NCBI GenBank assembly: GCA_963920665.1
Contig: OY987266.1
Coordinates: forward strand, 5,771,001 to 5,835,000
Reading direction: 5' to 3'
Source of the DNA: Straminergon stramineum
Lineage: Eukaryota > Streptophyta > Bryopsida > Hypnales > Calliergonaceae
DNA: 64,000 nucleotides
Below the pieces are notes generated by a model. It was given only the letters and a program-made list of their open reading frames with translations, did not search any database and had not been told where the DNA came from. Both the position numbers and the translations under genes were made by a program. Numbering within the stretch: position 1 is the stretch's first letter; each line of letters opens with the position of its first letter. Shown piece after piece: positions 45,783 to 58,419 of this stretch.

Positions 45783-48137
45783 CATCTATAGAAATGAATG
45801 AAATGTACAAAATGTGGATGATACTTCAATTATTCATTGAAATGAATGTACATTCATCCGCCAAGGTGATGTTGTCCTTAGAATGTGTAGCAAATTAGCT
45901 ATTTCATTCACTAGAAATGGGAAAATATATTGTCTAATATTCCCTCTAAAAAAATTGTATTGCTTTCGAGTGAAATATCACTCTACTAACCACCACCATT
46001 CATATTGCTTACAAGGTTTGGTAGGATAAGGAAATGTAGATATAGAGTGTTTTGGGTTTACAAGTCTAATTTTGATGAACATTCTTCATTTTTGCAAATT
46101 TTTCTTTTTGTCTCATCTAGACATGAATTGATTTAGAACTTTGCTAGAAATCATAGAGGATTGAGTGACATTGTTGAAGTTATCAACTTTTTAATACCAT
46201 ACCAACTTCTAAATATCATTCTCTTTTCTCTTTTGCTTCAAAGAGATGCAATCAATATATGCTAAGCTTTGGATTCCAAATCACAATTTGAATCATGTGT
46301 GATTCTTGCATTTGAAAGTTAATCATAACTTTTGAATAGTAGCTCTGAGGTTGCCCATTACATTGAGGAAGGCAGAAGCTCATCATTGATTGGACTTTTG
46401 AGCAAGTTTCATAATGCCTATGTCATAAAGATAATAAAATTCAATTCTAGGTAACCTCTAAAGGACTTGATACGTCCTTTGAGGTTTAAGAGTTTGTTTA
46501 TGTGAGGTCCCACATTTAATTGCTAAAATTTAACAATGTACTCCATTCCAAATTGACAACATTTGGCTTACTCTTGAATCGACATCTAGAGTGACTAATT
46601 GCAACCCAATTCTAAAATGCATATTCTACATATTATAGCTTGTAGTATACAGCCTTTCATTAGTGAAATTCAAATGACTATTGAATACACCTATTTTCAA
46701 GCACTTCAAAAATATATTTTGTTTTTTCATATTGTATCCCCAAATGTATGCTAATAAATTTAAGAATCTCCTTTTGACTCTCAAGAAGATGATTCAAAAT
46801 TTAGATAGTTTAACCCCTAAAGGACCAAAAGGTATTTCTTGGCAACATAGCAATTTAGGGCAGATCACTACAAATGGAATTTTTATTATTTTTCTTTGAA
46901 ATTTTCACACAGCATGTGCCCAACGAGTAGCTATAAGGCCAAAAAAATTTCATAACTTTTGAATACATGGTTAAAAAGTTATTGTATGATATGTAGTTTT
47001 CATTGCTCCAGAGGCAGCCCGGGCAACAAAAAAACTTCTTTAAAAATCACGTTTAAAAAAATAAAGATTGGGGATTGTTTTTTCTAGATTTATATATACT
47101 TAGAAAGCTTTGAATCATTCCATTTTTATCTATGAGATGAAAGTTATGAGGGGTTCTAGTTGTGGGTAGTTTGTGGGTAGTAATGGAATCTCTACTCTAA
47201 AATAATTTATTTTTCTTGAAACACATAGACAATTCCATTGATAAAAGGAACTAGTACACCTCTAAAATAAACTTTGAAGACCTTTATTTAACTCAATTTT
47301 CAATATTTTTGGAAAAAAAATAAAAGAATCAGGTGTAGATTGTTTATTACAACAATATAACCATTGCAGTTGGCATTTTTCAATTCCATAAATAAATTCT
47401 TAACAATTTAATATTTTGAATCATTCTCTACTTCTTTCTACTTACTAATTTTTTCCTATATATTGTACAATTCCAAAGGATCTAATTTTTTTTCAAGCAT
47501 GTAGCCAACATGATCTGATGAATGAATTCAATGAGTTACAACCGTTTTAGACATTTTTTCATAATGATATGGTCTTGTGAAGTGCATCTGCCCGGGGGTT
47601 TGTAGGGCCAAAAAAAGTCTTTTTGTCACTTCAAATGCTTATATCTCACAATCCACATAGTGGAAATTTCTGAAATTTTTTCCAATGCTTCCCAAACCAA
47701 TGTACTACAAGATCCTATAGTTACATTTGTTCAAAAATGTTTTTTTTCTAAATTTTGGTACTTGTACTAGAAATGGCAGTTTTTGAGCATTTTTGGTGAA
47801 AACATACTCAAATACATTTACAAGTTAGTAATAGAGATAGTATTCAAATATGATTTTGAACTACAAATGCTCCACTATTAGTTGAGTGTCTGAGTCTCCT
47901 CATTCTTGCAATGAGTAGCCTTGCTTGCTATGAGTGGTGTAAGTCTTCTTTCATAGGCAACTTCATGCAATTTCCCTTCATTATTGACTTCCTATTTTAT
48001 ATATCTTCTAATATTGACTTGGTGTTTTCTTTCACCCAAAGGACACAAATTTTTTTATTGCTCCCCTCCAATCCATCATCTTAGTCATGAAGCAAATGCA
48101 AAAATGGAGGATTTGTGAAATAGCACACTTGTACTAG
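45783..48137. other. AT-rich repeat DNA
   Basis: No gene. A possible TTAA-element end (TTAACCCCTAAAGGACC) starts at 46810 without a clear partner. A 13-14-bp imperfect inverted repeat lies at 46453-46492. 46100-46200 resembles D5 (56128, 57042). Confidence 0.4.
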
Positions 48138-48335
48138 TACAAGAGAAAGGGGTGTTTTAAGTATAGTCCTAGACATATAGTCCTATAAGTAACGACCTTT
48201 AAGGGATGTTTTTAGTAAAAATTTACTAAACACACATGTATTTCTAGTAAATTTTTACTAAAAACACCCCTTTAAGGTCATTACTTACAAGACTATATGT
48301 CTAGGACTATACTTAAAACACCCCTTTCTCTTATA
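48138..48335. repeat. 194-bp hairpin MITE with TA flanks
   Basis: Left arm 48140-48230 and right arm 48245-48333 are inverted copies, about nine of ten bases paired, with a short spacer of about 14 bases. Left arm starts CAAGAGAAAGGGGTGTTTTA; right arm inverted starts TAAGAGAAAGGGGTGTTTTA. TA is present at both outer edges, as for Tc1/mariner-type insertions. The transcript would fold into one long stem-loop. Confidence 0.85.
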
Positions 48336-48601
48336 ATGTATACAAAACATCTGCAAGGATAAATTCTTGTTAGAGGACTTAGACCTCCTTAGCACATACT
48401 TCATGTTTTGTTTACATTATAATGCAACTTCCATAGGACAATGTAATGTACATTGTACTCTAAAACAACTTCTAGATCGCGATCAAGTACCACAACATTG
48501 AGTACAACGTCAAGAAGATTAGACAACCATACTTGATCATCATCACAGCTAATTTGTATAACAAACAAATCCTCAAGTTGAACATCTAGCTACTTGTCCA
48601 A

Positions 48602-49138
48602 TCAACCATCTCTCTCTGAAAGCCTTGACTTTCTCCCATTCTTCAATTTGAATAACGGGATGAAGGTCATGCTCATCGAAGTGAGAATGTTAACCCCTTT
48701 TTTAGCCTCATCAACAGCATAATTGGGAAGATCCACACCATCCTCCTCCAAAACCCATACTCTTGATAATGTGGCTCCATGCAATCTCCCATAGACATCC
48801 TCGTTAATTTCTTTGCTTCTATTATTGGTCAACCTATCCTCTCTTACATCCAATTGCCAAATCTGCCAAAGAATGTTATGCTTATTTTGATACCAATATT
48901 GCAACATCATGCAACAACCAAATGGTCCTTGTATAGACTCTTCACAATAGCTTGTGCCTTATACATCACATTTTGCATTCCACTTGAGACATTAATATAT
49001 GTCGTCTCCATGACGAGGGCGTATGTGCAAGAGTGCTTAAACAACATGAGGTTCACCCCATTTTCCAAGACTAGTACTTATCCACGTTTTTTGGGGGGTA
49101 GTATCCGTCTAAAAATTTACAAATCAAAAGTGCTATAA
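48602..49138 (-). pseudogene. Unrecognised coding relic, possibly transposon-derived
   Basis: Minus-strand pieces read like protein: VYGRLHGATLSRVWVLEEDG and DEAKKGVNILTSMSM in a 102-codon frame (48910-48602), and SCTYALVMETTYINVSSGM further upstream (about 48960-49045) in a frame broken from the first. No family recognised. A transposase or captured gene fragment is a guess from its surroundings. Confidence 0.3.
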
Positions 49139-51968
49139 TACTAGGATAGTAGATCACTTGATTCAATTTCCCAAAAGATTATTCAACACAAATTTTGTTT
49201 TTCTAAATTAGACTTTCTACAACAATATATTATTTTTGAAGGCTAAATTTTAGCATCCTACTATGAAACTAAAAAAAGAAAAAAGAAAATTAATATGATA
49301 TTTCAAATATTGTCAAATGCAAACATGAAAACCAATTATATTTCAAGGAAATATCACATCACATTTTTAATCAAGAAAACTAAATAAGAAAACCTAGGAA
49401 AGCATTGACATAACTAGGAAGAACGTGCCTTTAAAACAGTGAGGTAAATACACTTCTTTGACTCATGAACATGAAAATAGAACATTGAACAAAATTCAGT
49501 TGTCGTCATGTGGGCATTTATCTTGGATGCCGGTGTATTAATTTTCGAATACAGTAAACCACTTGACCTAGATCATTATTTGGTTGCCTCCCTACATGTT
49601 ACAGTATACCCATATACCAATACTATATATATTTCAAATATGATAATGCTCACATGTCATTAATATAGAATGACTAGAAAGTGATAGAAATAGTTGTGTA
49701 GTACAAATAAAGTGCCTTGCCTGATATCTTACCCAATAGACATGGTCATCATTTTTTGTTGAATAAATATTTAACATTGGCAAATGTGATTCTATAAAAG
49801 CTTAAAAGATAGAATGAGTTGTTTTTCTTTTTTGAAAAAATAATATTCCTCAAATTTTAGCATATATTTGTAGATATATTTTATTGTTGACCCTCACCAC
49901 CAAGTATGGTATTACAATTCTCTCTTTCAAAAACATTAACCTTGAAAAGACCTTTCAAGTCCCTATATTGGAATAATCAAAATAATCAATTCCATAGTGA
50001 GTGATTTCTTGATTAGGTACACTTGTTGTATTAGTACTTGCAATGAAATCAAATATGGAGTATATTGCATTGGAGTAACATAATTACAATTTCTTGATTG
50101 GGACAAGGGAGATTGCTCGATCTAGAGGTTGGATCATATAAGGTAAGGTAACTAGTACACCTAATTTCAACGATTTTCTAAAACTAGATAGTCTAGATTC
50201 TTGCCTAAAATATAGTTCCACTATTCATGAGTCTTTGTTTGGTTCTTCTAAACCCTATTTTAAGCACATTAAAAATTCATAGTTTATACACAAGGTGTCC
50301 AAAAAATACATTCTAAGAGAATCTAAAATTGAATCCCCTTTTGAATACAAATGAGAAACCTCAAAAAAAATTTCAACATAATAAAGGGAACCATGTTGAA
50401 TTGCTTCTTCCTATGATTTTAGGTGTAGTTACCTTAAACTATCCCATTCCAGATCAAATGGCAGCAAGCCCATTGTAGGCTAAAGTATTTTAGTGGTGCA
50501 CTTTTGAGAACTTGAATATATACCACTAACATAATTTAGCCCACAATGGTCTTGCTCCCATTTGGTCTAGAATGGGGTATTTTACCTTTTAAAGCCCAAA
50601 GACATTGACCATGTATGGAGAGGAGTAGTGAATAGTGAGCATAGGGCTACTTTACACTATGACACAAGGTCGAGAGTCCATCGGTTTTAGCCAATCACAT
50701 TTTAAAAACTCAAGATTTTGGCTTCTACATTTGTTATTTTCTTCCGTTCCAAAATTATCTTCCTATTGTATTCCATGATGTTGAGAATTGTTCAAATTCG
50801 ACTTTTGATTGCTACCTGGGACTAGCAAAACAACTCCAAGCAATAGTTTCCTTTCCATCCATGCAATCATCAATCAGAAAACAAATTAAAGGACTAAAGG
50901 GTTTAATCAACTTACACTATTCATTCTTATTTTTTGCACTTCTTTGAGTGTTGACTAATTGAAGGAGATGAAGCTTTAGGAGGTGGTACAAAGGTCCACA
51001 TATGGCCTTGGACTTGTACTAACTACTTACAAAATGATGACCTCACATTCAACAACTTTGTGTCCAATGGTGCTCCTTTAAAATGCCCCCCCCCCCCCCC
51101 CCCGCAAAAGAAAAAAATTCACTATGTAATACTCCAAGTTTTTAGGACACTAGAAGTGCACCAAATCCTACTTACACTATGAAATGGGTTTTTAAAATGT
51201 TATTTTTAACCTTAATTTGGAACACTTTGTCTAATAAGAAGATCATTTTGGGACAAAGGGAGTATTTGTTATTTGTTGCTATTGGGGTTTGAAACCTAGT
51301 CCCCTCCATTTCAATGGGGAGTCTTTGCATTCAATGAACCTACTTCCCCTCAATCACCAATGATACCTTCTTATTTCATTTATACCCTTCATATTCCTTA
51401 TTTGATGATGAGGGCATGTGTTGTGATTGTCATTTCAAAGCTGTTTTTGACTCCTTTTTCATGTTTTTTTTAATCTTTTGCTTAAAAAAATTGACACATG
51501 GAGTGAGATTTCATGAAAAAATTCAGAAATTGAATGGATTAATGTGAAGAAGAGAAGAAGGATACAAATTGAACAAATGGTGTAGGTTTGGACTATGGCC
51601 TTGGCCTCAGCCTCGGCCTCTAGAGGCTTCACACTGTGGCTAGCCTAAGGCTCCAATTCCTATTTTTGGGGCCTATTTATTGCCCATTTCTTTAGACTCT
51701 CACCAAAGTTTGGCCACTCAATCCCACAGCCTCTTGACTTGGACGACCATAGTATGAAGAGGCCCTTACAGTACATCAGCAAAATCTCCAATTATCTCCT
51801 TGCCTCCCTAGTACAGCTGACTGCTCTCATTTATTTAGTCCCTGAGGAACAAAATAGTCCTTTCAGTGAGGGTCTTAAAGAAATGAAATCACTTCAATTC
51901 AATCCGCTTTACATTTTTCAAGTAGTTTAGTTCGCCAACATAAATTGCAGTGTAAGTTAGTAATAAGC
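49139..51968. other. AT-rich DNA, no gene
   Basis: No credible open frame. It includes an 18-base C run (51086-51103) and a Stowaway-like candidate at about 51125-51264, whose right end is GACAAAGGGAGTA. Confidence 0.4.
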
Positions 51969-52949
51969 TTAACCCCTCATCGCCTGAAGTCCAAACATGT
52001 GTAAAAGCTGACTTGCTTTTCAAGTCCTATAAGTCTAAATTTCAGTGAGTTATGAAAATCTCAACCGTACAATATTGTAGTGTGCATGTTGTAGATGGTG
52101 TGAAACAAATTTAGGGTCATTTTACTGTATAGATTGAAAGATTATAATGTTTCAGTGTTGATAAAAGATGCTGAAATTTTCTTAAAAACACATTTGGAGG
52201 TGAAAATCGATTTCTAAACTTACTCAATTGAAAAAACTTTAAACTTCAAAGTGATTCAAAACCAAAAGACAAACACTTTGGTAAAAAAAAATCTCATTCA
52301 ATCGACTCATTGTGTCTACAAAATTGTTTTGAAATGTCAAAAAATAGTGAAAAAAGTAGCAAAAATTCTCATCTACGTCTGAACCTTCCTCTACTAAAAT
52401 GCTTCTCAGTCACTCATAACCTCTTGGATTCATATGAAATTTTCATCTTATAAACTAGACTAGTATACGCAACTTTTACAACAAGAATGATTGAAAACGG
52501 ACCATGTATGAAGAAGTTATAAGCCGCCGAAGTTCATTGTAATGCAAAAATGTCTGGATTTTGAACTTCGAATTGCTCCCAAACATTCAAAACAACTTGG
52601 ATTGACACGAAAATTTTACCACAATAATTAGGCTTTATTGGGAACAAGACCCAACAATTTTTATTGAAAACGAACATTTGATGAGAAAGATACAAACCCC
52701 CGAAGTTGCAGCCATCAGAATGCAGTGAGGTGAACTCAAATTGAACCTGTGAACTTCGAATGGCTCTCAAAAACTCAGTACATCTTGGATTGATCTGAAA
52801 ATTTTACCACTGAAACTAGACTAATATGCGCAACTTTCCCAACAAGTTTTATTAAATTCAGACATCGGATTCAAAAATTACAGCACTTTGAATTTTACTG
52901 CCAGACTATGAGAGGACACTTTTCGTCCCCTCCGGCGATGAGGGGTTAA
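51969..52949. mobile_element. TTAA-flanked non-autonomous DNA element, 981 bp
   Basis: TTAA at 51969 and 52946. Ends CCCCTCATCGCC are identical in inverted orientation (12 of 12), then TGAAG and GGAGG. Inside are three diverged direct repeats of about 175-190 bp, marked by CTTGGATTNA...AAATTTT near 52425, 52592 and 52784 and by CGAAGTT. No transposase. This is the clearest member of the TTAA class here. Confidence 0.8.
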
Positions 52950-53274
52950 GTAACTGTAACTGTGGTACATCTTCTTCTCTACCGAAGTACCAATATTGTA
53001 TTGTCACACCTCCATTCCATTCCATTGTCAAATGAAAGCTGTGAGCATCACAAGCGGAAAAAGCATGCATAAAGGAAATCCAGGAATGAATGATGACAAA
53101 TTGCAAGATGGGCATTTTGGCCCTGTCCCGTTGGAAAAGCCAAGGCACGTGTGGACAAAATGTGCATCTCTGTATTTTGGCTTCCAGTTGCGCATCATTC
53201 CACTTTACACTTCACCCAACTGCTTTCCGACCTGACCTGCTTTTGTTTAGCTGGATATGGACTTGGGTAGGATG

Positions 53275-53393
53275 GAGCACAGTAGTTTGACCTCCAATGA
53301 GTGTATTTTTTTTAATTTTTAAAAGCAGATGATGTCACATGGTTTTCAAAAGGGATGATTTTCATGGTCACCAGTCTGTCCTTTAAGGGTTAA
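53275..53393 (+). repeat. 230-bp TTAA MITE, copy 3 (5'-truncated)
   Basis: Contains CACAGTAGTTTGACCTCCAATGAG and TGGTCACCAGTCTGTCC in parts and ends CTTTAAGGGTTAA (TTAA 53390-53393). Only the right half is present. Confidence 0.7.
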
Positions 53394-54584
53394 CTGGAAA
53401 GGACTTGGGTGGGATGGAGCTCTGGATTGCTAGCACACATTGAAGCAACAGACTTGAGAGAATTTACTAACAGATTGGACAAATAGTGTAGTGTCGATGA
53501 TGATAGATGGCCGTTTTGAAGAAGAATGTACAATAGATGAAGTACATTTAATCATGTAGGTTGAAAAAAGTCATTCTTGTCTATTGTCTTCAATGATAGA
53601 TGTGAAGAACTTGATCGCTCTGCACTTCATGGACTTTGTGGAAGTTTTTTTGTTTTTTTTCAACAAATGGAAATCCATTGCAAAACAAAGAATACACAGC
53701 AGCCAAGTCCGAAGGCTGGACAAAAGAAGAGAGAAGAGCAAGAAGGACTACTCAAGGAGGCAAGAGCTAGGCCCTGTGGAAGGTTTTTTGAATCAGTTCA
53801 TGTAGAGGTAAATAAAAAATAAAAAAAACAACTTGTGGGAATGAAGTTTGGCTTCAAAAGCTCTAGATCTACATTCTTTGTCACATTCAACATTTTTTTA
53901 GTTGGATGAAATTTCCCACATGGAAGTAATTGTTTTTAGAAATGCTATAGTTTTTACTGAACTTGTCATATCTTATCTCTAATTTTTTTCATCCGTATGA
54001 CAAAATTTCATCCTTTTGAGTGTTTTCATCCAATTTGACTTCTTTCATCTAGTTTCAAGTATAGAGACAATATCATTGATTGCTAATCTAGCCATATTCC
54101 AAAATTTGTAGAAAAAAAATTTGCTCCCAAGCTCTCTTGAAGGGTTAAATTTGAAACAACAAACTTTGAATAAGTTGATTTTACTTTTCAAATGAAATAC
54201 TATCATTCAATAACTTTCATCTTTCAATTGCATTTGATTTGCATTGTAGAAATGTTTGAGCCTTGTTCAATAATTTTATGAACCCAATGAATGACAATCT
54301 TGACAAAAAAAATTAACCCTAATGTATGGGGTGCTTCATTGCATGAAATCAAGGCTTTTTTATCTTAAGAAGCAATATATGCAAGAAATATGGAAGGGCA
54401 ATATCATAAAATTTATTATGATTTTTGGGTAAGTAATTTTAGAATCTAGTTGACTTGAAATTAGATTTATAGAAGAATAAATTGAATAATCTACACAAGT
54501 TAATTCAACTATTGCACCCTATATTAATAAGCTAATTTTCCCTAATTTTAGAATTATACAAATTTATAAGGTGCACTAATATGG

Positions 54585-54669
54585 TACTACTTTTGCCTCA
54601 AAATAAGTTTGTGGGCTCTAGTGGAAACTAGTTAGAGTACCAAGGATTTATTTTGAAATAGAGGGAGTA
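54585..54669. repeat. Stowaway-like MITE
   Basis: 85 bp with TA at both ends. Right end inverted is CTCCCTCTATTTCAAAATAA; left end is CTACTTTTGCCTCAAAATAA. Confidence 0.75.
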
Positions 54670-56127
54670 GTTCATAAAATTTTAGATCAATTCAATGTAA
54701 TGAAATTTGCACTATTTTCAAACTTTCTCAATTATTGTGATTCATTTCAACTTACATCCAACTTGCATTTAACTTGCATCCAAAGGTTGACAATAATTAG
54801 ATAAGATATATCCAAAATTATCCAAGATGGTGCAAAAGAATCTTGCAATATTCAAACTTTGCATGAATTGAATTAATTAGTACGTCAAAAGATCATAGTG
54901 TCACTTGAGTTTGCAAATTATTGTGGGGAATACAATATTTTTGTACTTAGTCATTTGTAATCATAAAATCTTACACAGAAGATGTAAGGGCAAAAAAATA
55001 AACTTTGTATGAAATACACTACAAAAGATTTAATTCCAAAGTTAGAATACTTTTATTAAAATAAATCCAAAAATGTCACTTCTAGAAATTTGGGCAATTT
55101 CTAGCATGATATCAAAATTTATAGTGTTCTTTTGTATTTTATTTAGTAGAAAGGGATTTTATTCTTTCTAAGAATATTATTTTATTTTAAACGGTGCTTG
55201 AGAGAAAAAGTGTTGACCACCTAATTAAGTATGAAATGCTCAAGTCCAGGCCATACAAAAAGAATTGAAAAAACTTAAATTAAAAAATACATTTATTTCT
55301 CATAGAATGTACCTATATGGCTACGTAAAAAGTTTTGATTCATTTTGTTTGGATTAGTGATGTGAAAGTTGTAAAAAGTCTTTTTTTGCATATAATTGCA
55401 ACATCTTCAACAACAAATCATGTATATGATTTCTTTTTTTTTAATTCAATTTTTACAACTTTTTAAAAGAAAAAGGTCTTGAGGGTGTAGTGACCTAGAA
55501 ATGACATTAGTCTTGTGTCCACCATGAATAGGAGTCATTTTGTTTTGTGTGTAATAAAAGACAAGGTGCGAGCCCGAGTAGGTTTAGATTATATGATAAG
55601 ACAATCTCACCATCAAGATTGACATGTTTCAATTCCATTATAGAACTATTAAGGTTTTAATTTTTTCTTCTATCTTGAATTTACTTTTATTTAACAACTC
55701 TTAAAAGAATGAAAATCAATTTGTTTATTATGGAATTATTTTTCTGGATTTATTAATTCAATTCAAACTTTAAAGTTTTAAACCTCAAAACAATACAAAA
55801 CAAAAAATAAAAGTTAAGTGGATTCAAAGTCTAAAAACTTAGTATGACAAGGTACCAGAAAATAACTTTTTTCAATTTGAACACAAATATATTTTACAAT
55901 CTTATTGGGCATGGTTTCAAAATAATTTTCTTCATGTTTTCATGCAAGTCTAGATCAAAATACTATGGTAAGATATGCAATTATTTTTCTAAATTATTTT
56001 GATTGTAGCTCTTTGCACTAGCAATGGAAATTTGGGAGCATTTTTTTAGTAAAATGTAGTATTGAACCTTCAAGAGTTAAGAATTTTAGTAGCCCCTTGT
56101 TGAGACCTTGGTGTAAACTACTCTATA

Positions 56128-57255
56128 ATCCCTAAGAGTCTTAGCAAAGGAGGAAAAGACAAATATAAATTTTAAATGGTTTTGGCAAAATAAATTATGA
56201 TATGAGTAGAATCTAAAAACTAGGTCTTCATTTTTGAAATTTTCTTTTTGTTTCCATTCCTACACAAACTCATTTTGAACTCTGCACAATAATCATGTTG
56301 TACCAAGTGACCATATTAGTTGCATTGTTGAAAAATAGACAAAAATTTCCTTTTTCATAGACTTGGATGTACTCATTAGATGAAATCCACCTATTGTAAA
56401 GGGGCACAAGTTCCCACGAGTTCCCCGAGGTTCTAGGATTGTGGGAACTTAGCTATAGTAGTTGGCTAACGTGTCCAAAGTTTAGCCATGTCATATTATA
56501 TTAAAAAATATTTTAAAAACATTTCTTAATTCTGGCCTAAATTGTGTCTGGATCTCAACATGGGGAACCAACTTGAAATGGCCCTTCATTGCTGCTGAAA
56601 AACATCTAATGTCACTAATTTCTTTGGGTTCTAGTAGTAAGCTCTTGCAATATTCTTAATTCATATGGTGGATGCTTGCTCTTTTAGAAATTATCCTTGA
56701 ATGTCTAATTCTATTTGAGGGATTTAGTTTTTAAGAAATGTTGAGGATAACATCTCTAATAGTCAACTATAGTTCAAATTTTGATAGCATTCTCTTTGTC
56801 TCCAAGAGATGTATCTATTCAAGTGAAGTTTTGCATTTCAAATAACAATTTGAATGTGTAGAGTTTTGCATTGGAAAGTTTGTAAAAATTTTGAATACTA
56901 GCTTTTGAGTTTGATTGTTGCTTTGAAGATGATAAAATGGCTCATCATTGATAGTTGATCATTTGTAAGTGTCATGGAGACAAAACAAGGAAATTTCTCA
57001 AATCCATGTTTAGGTTGCCCTACTAAGACTGAAAAGCAGTTCTTTGATCCCTATGAGTCCTTGGTTAGAAGACAATATACATTTTGAATTTTTTTGGCAA
57101 AATAAATTATGATTGAGAAGAATCTCGACATCATATCTATAGTTTTGTAATTTTTTATTTTCTTCACATCCCTACATGAACTCATTTAGAACCTTGCACA
57201 ACAACCATGAAGCATTGAGTAACCATGCTAGTCACATCATTGAAAAATAAACAAA
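56128..57255 (+). repeat. Dispersed repeat D5, two direct copies about 914 bp apart
   Basis: 56128-56345 and 57042-57255 share ATCCCTA(A/T)GAGTC, TTTTGGCAAAATAAATTATGA, AGAATCT, CCTACA(C/T)(A/G)AACTCATTT and CATTGAAAAATA-like words. The pair could be ends of one element (solo-LTR-like direct repeats) or two insertions of one family. Confidence 0.6.
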
Positions 57256-57809
57256 AGGCCGAGTCTCGTAGGAGAATCCTCAAATGCTACACATGCCAAA
57301 AATTGGCCGAGGGATGACTTTTAAGATTACTATAGAAATATAGAATGCCCCTATTGATTCATAAATGAAGATCATTTTTGTCAAAATACCTTGGTGATAG
57401 GTCTTCACCTCTCAAGTTTAATCCTAGAAGGATGTTGCAAATACTAAGTGTTAAATGGATGATAGAGAATCCTTCTAAGGTGGAGGCACCCAAAACCATC
57501 AATACAAGAAATTCAACATAGTAGGAGGCACCTTTTGCTAGAAAAAATATTTATGTAGTATTGGCAATTGAAAATTGTGAATTTTCAAAAAGAAAATTAT
57601 AATTTTCAGATATGGCATGTATTTTCTATCAGTTTTCAAAGTCGCATCTCCCTCGACCATTGAATGTGTCCTATACATGGATCTAAAATCAAAACATGAC
57701 AATTTTAGCAATCAACCAATCAACAATTTGTAAAGGGATGATTTAATGACATTTTTTAGGGACACTTCAATGAAAGCCTAGGGATATTTCTAGAAAACTC
57801 TACTATACT

Positions 57810-58040
57810 TTTACCCTTAAAGGACGGATTGGTAACTGTGGAAATCATAACTTTTGGAACCGTGTGACATCATCTACTTAAAAAAACCCCCAAAATATCC
57901 ATTGGAGGTCAAACTACAAGAGAAGATCTTCCCTTTCCACCCCTAATTCCGAGGATGAATAGTTGCACTTCTGTCCTACACAAGAGAATTCCTTGTCATC
58001 CATCGGTCACAGAATGGCCGTGTTGACGTTTAAGGGTTAA
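57810..58040 (-). repeat. 230-bp TTAA MITE, copy 4
   Basis: 231 bp, reverse orientation to the 17139 copy. Starts with mutated TTTA then CCCTTAAAGGACGG, contains CCATTGGAGGTCAAACTAC, AGGATGAA and CATCCATCGG, ends CGTTTAAGGGTTAA (TTAA 58037-58040). Confidence 0.75.
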
Positions 58041-58251
58041 TGGGAACATGGATGCTTTTGGATGTTTCTACCTTCTGTAAGACATGAGTGTAGATGTTCA
58101 TACTTGGAATTTTGTGTGAAAAGGGGAGTTTGGTCTTGCATAGTAGCCAGACCTCTAGGGAGTGCTCTTTGTTTTTTTAAGCAAATGATTCGCGCGGAGA
58201 TTTTCCAGAAAGACTGATTCCCACGGTGACCAGCCCGTCTTTCTAGGGTAA
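58041..58251 (+). repeat. 230-bp TTAA MITE, copy 5, inverted next to copy 4
   Basis: Begins directly at the TTAA of copy 4 in the opposite orientation. Contains GTTCATACTTGG, TGTGAAAAGGGGAG, TAGTAGCCAGACCTC and GGTGACCAGCCCGTC, ends CTAGGGTAA. The 5' part is diverged. Together the two copies make a large inverted repeat. Confidence 0.65.
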
Positions 58252-58419
58252 AGGATTAATTTACTCTCTTTAGTGCCAAGGTTTGCCCTCCTTTTAGTCC
58301 TCTTGAGTTGAGACCTGCCCCCCTTCGGAGAAATTTGAAACAACTCCCTAGGGTCCAGTAGACTGGGCGCAATAGCGTTAAGCTATTCCCTTCTCTCCGG
58401 AGACCGAGCTGCGCTGCGC

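Larger units (their letters stand above)
53394..57809. other. AT-rich repeat DNA, no gene
   Basis: Open frames at 53577-53822 overlap on two frames and lack motifs. It contains D3 copy 2 (55240-56050), D4 copy 2 (56385-56640, minus) and the D5 pair. CAAGAG(T)TAA and CTTGAAGGGTTAA words near 56079 and 54135 may be further TTAA-element ends. Confidence 0.45.

Noticed and set aside
46453..46492. Short inverted repeat around CTAAAGGAC
   Set aside because: Arms of only 13-14 bp with a mismatch and no target duplication; too little to call an element or a terminator.
53577..53822. Two overlapping frames of 73 and 81 codons
   Set aside because: Both read the same Lys/Arg-rich DNA in different frames; neither has a motif.
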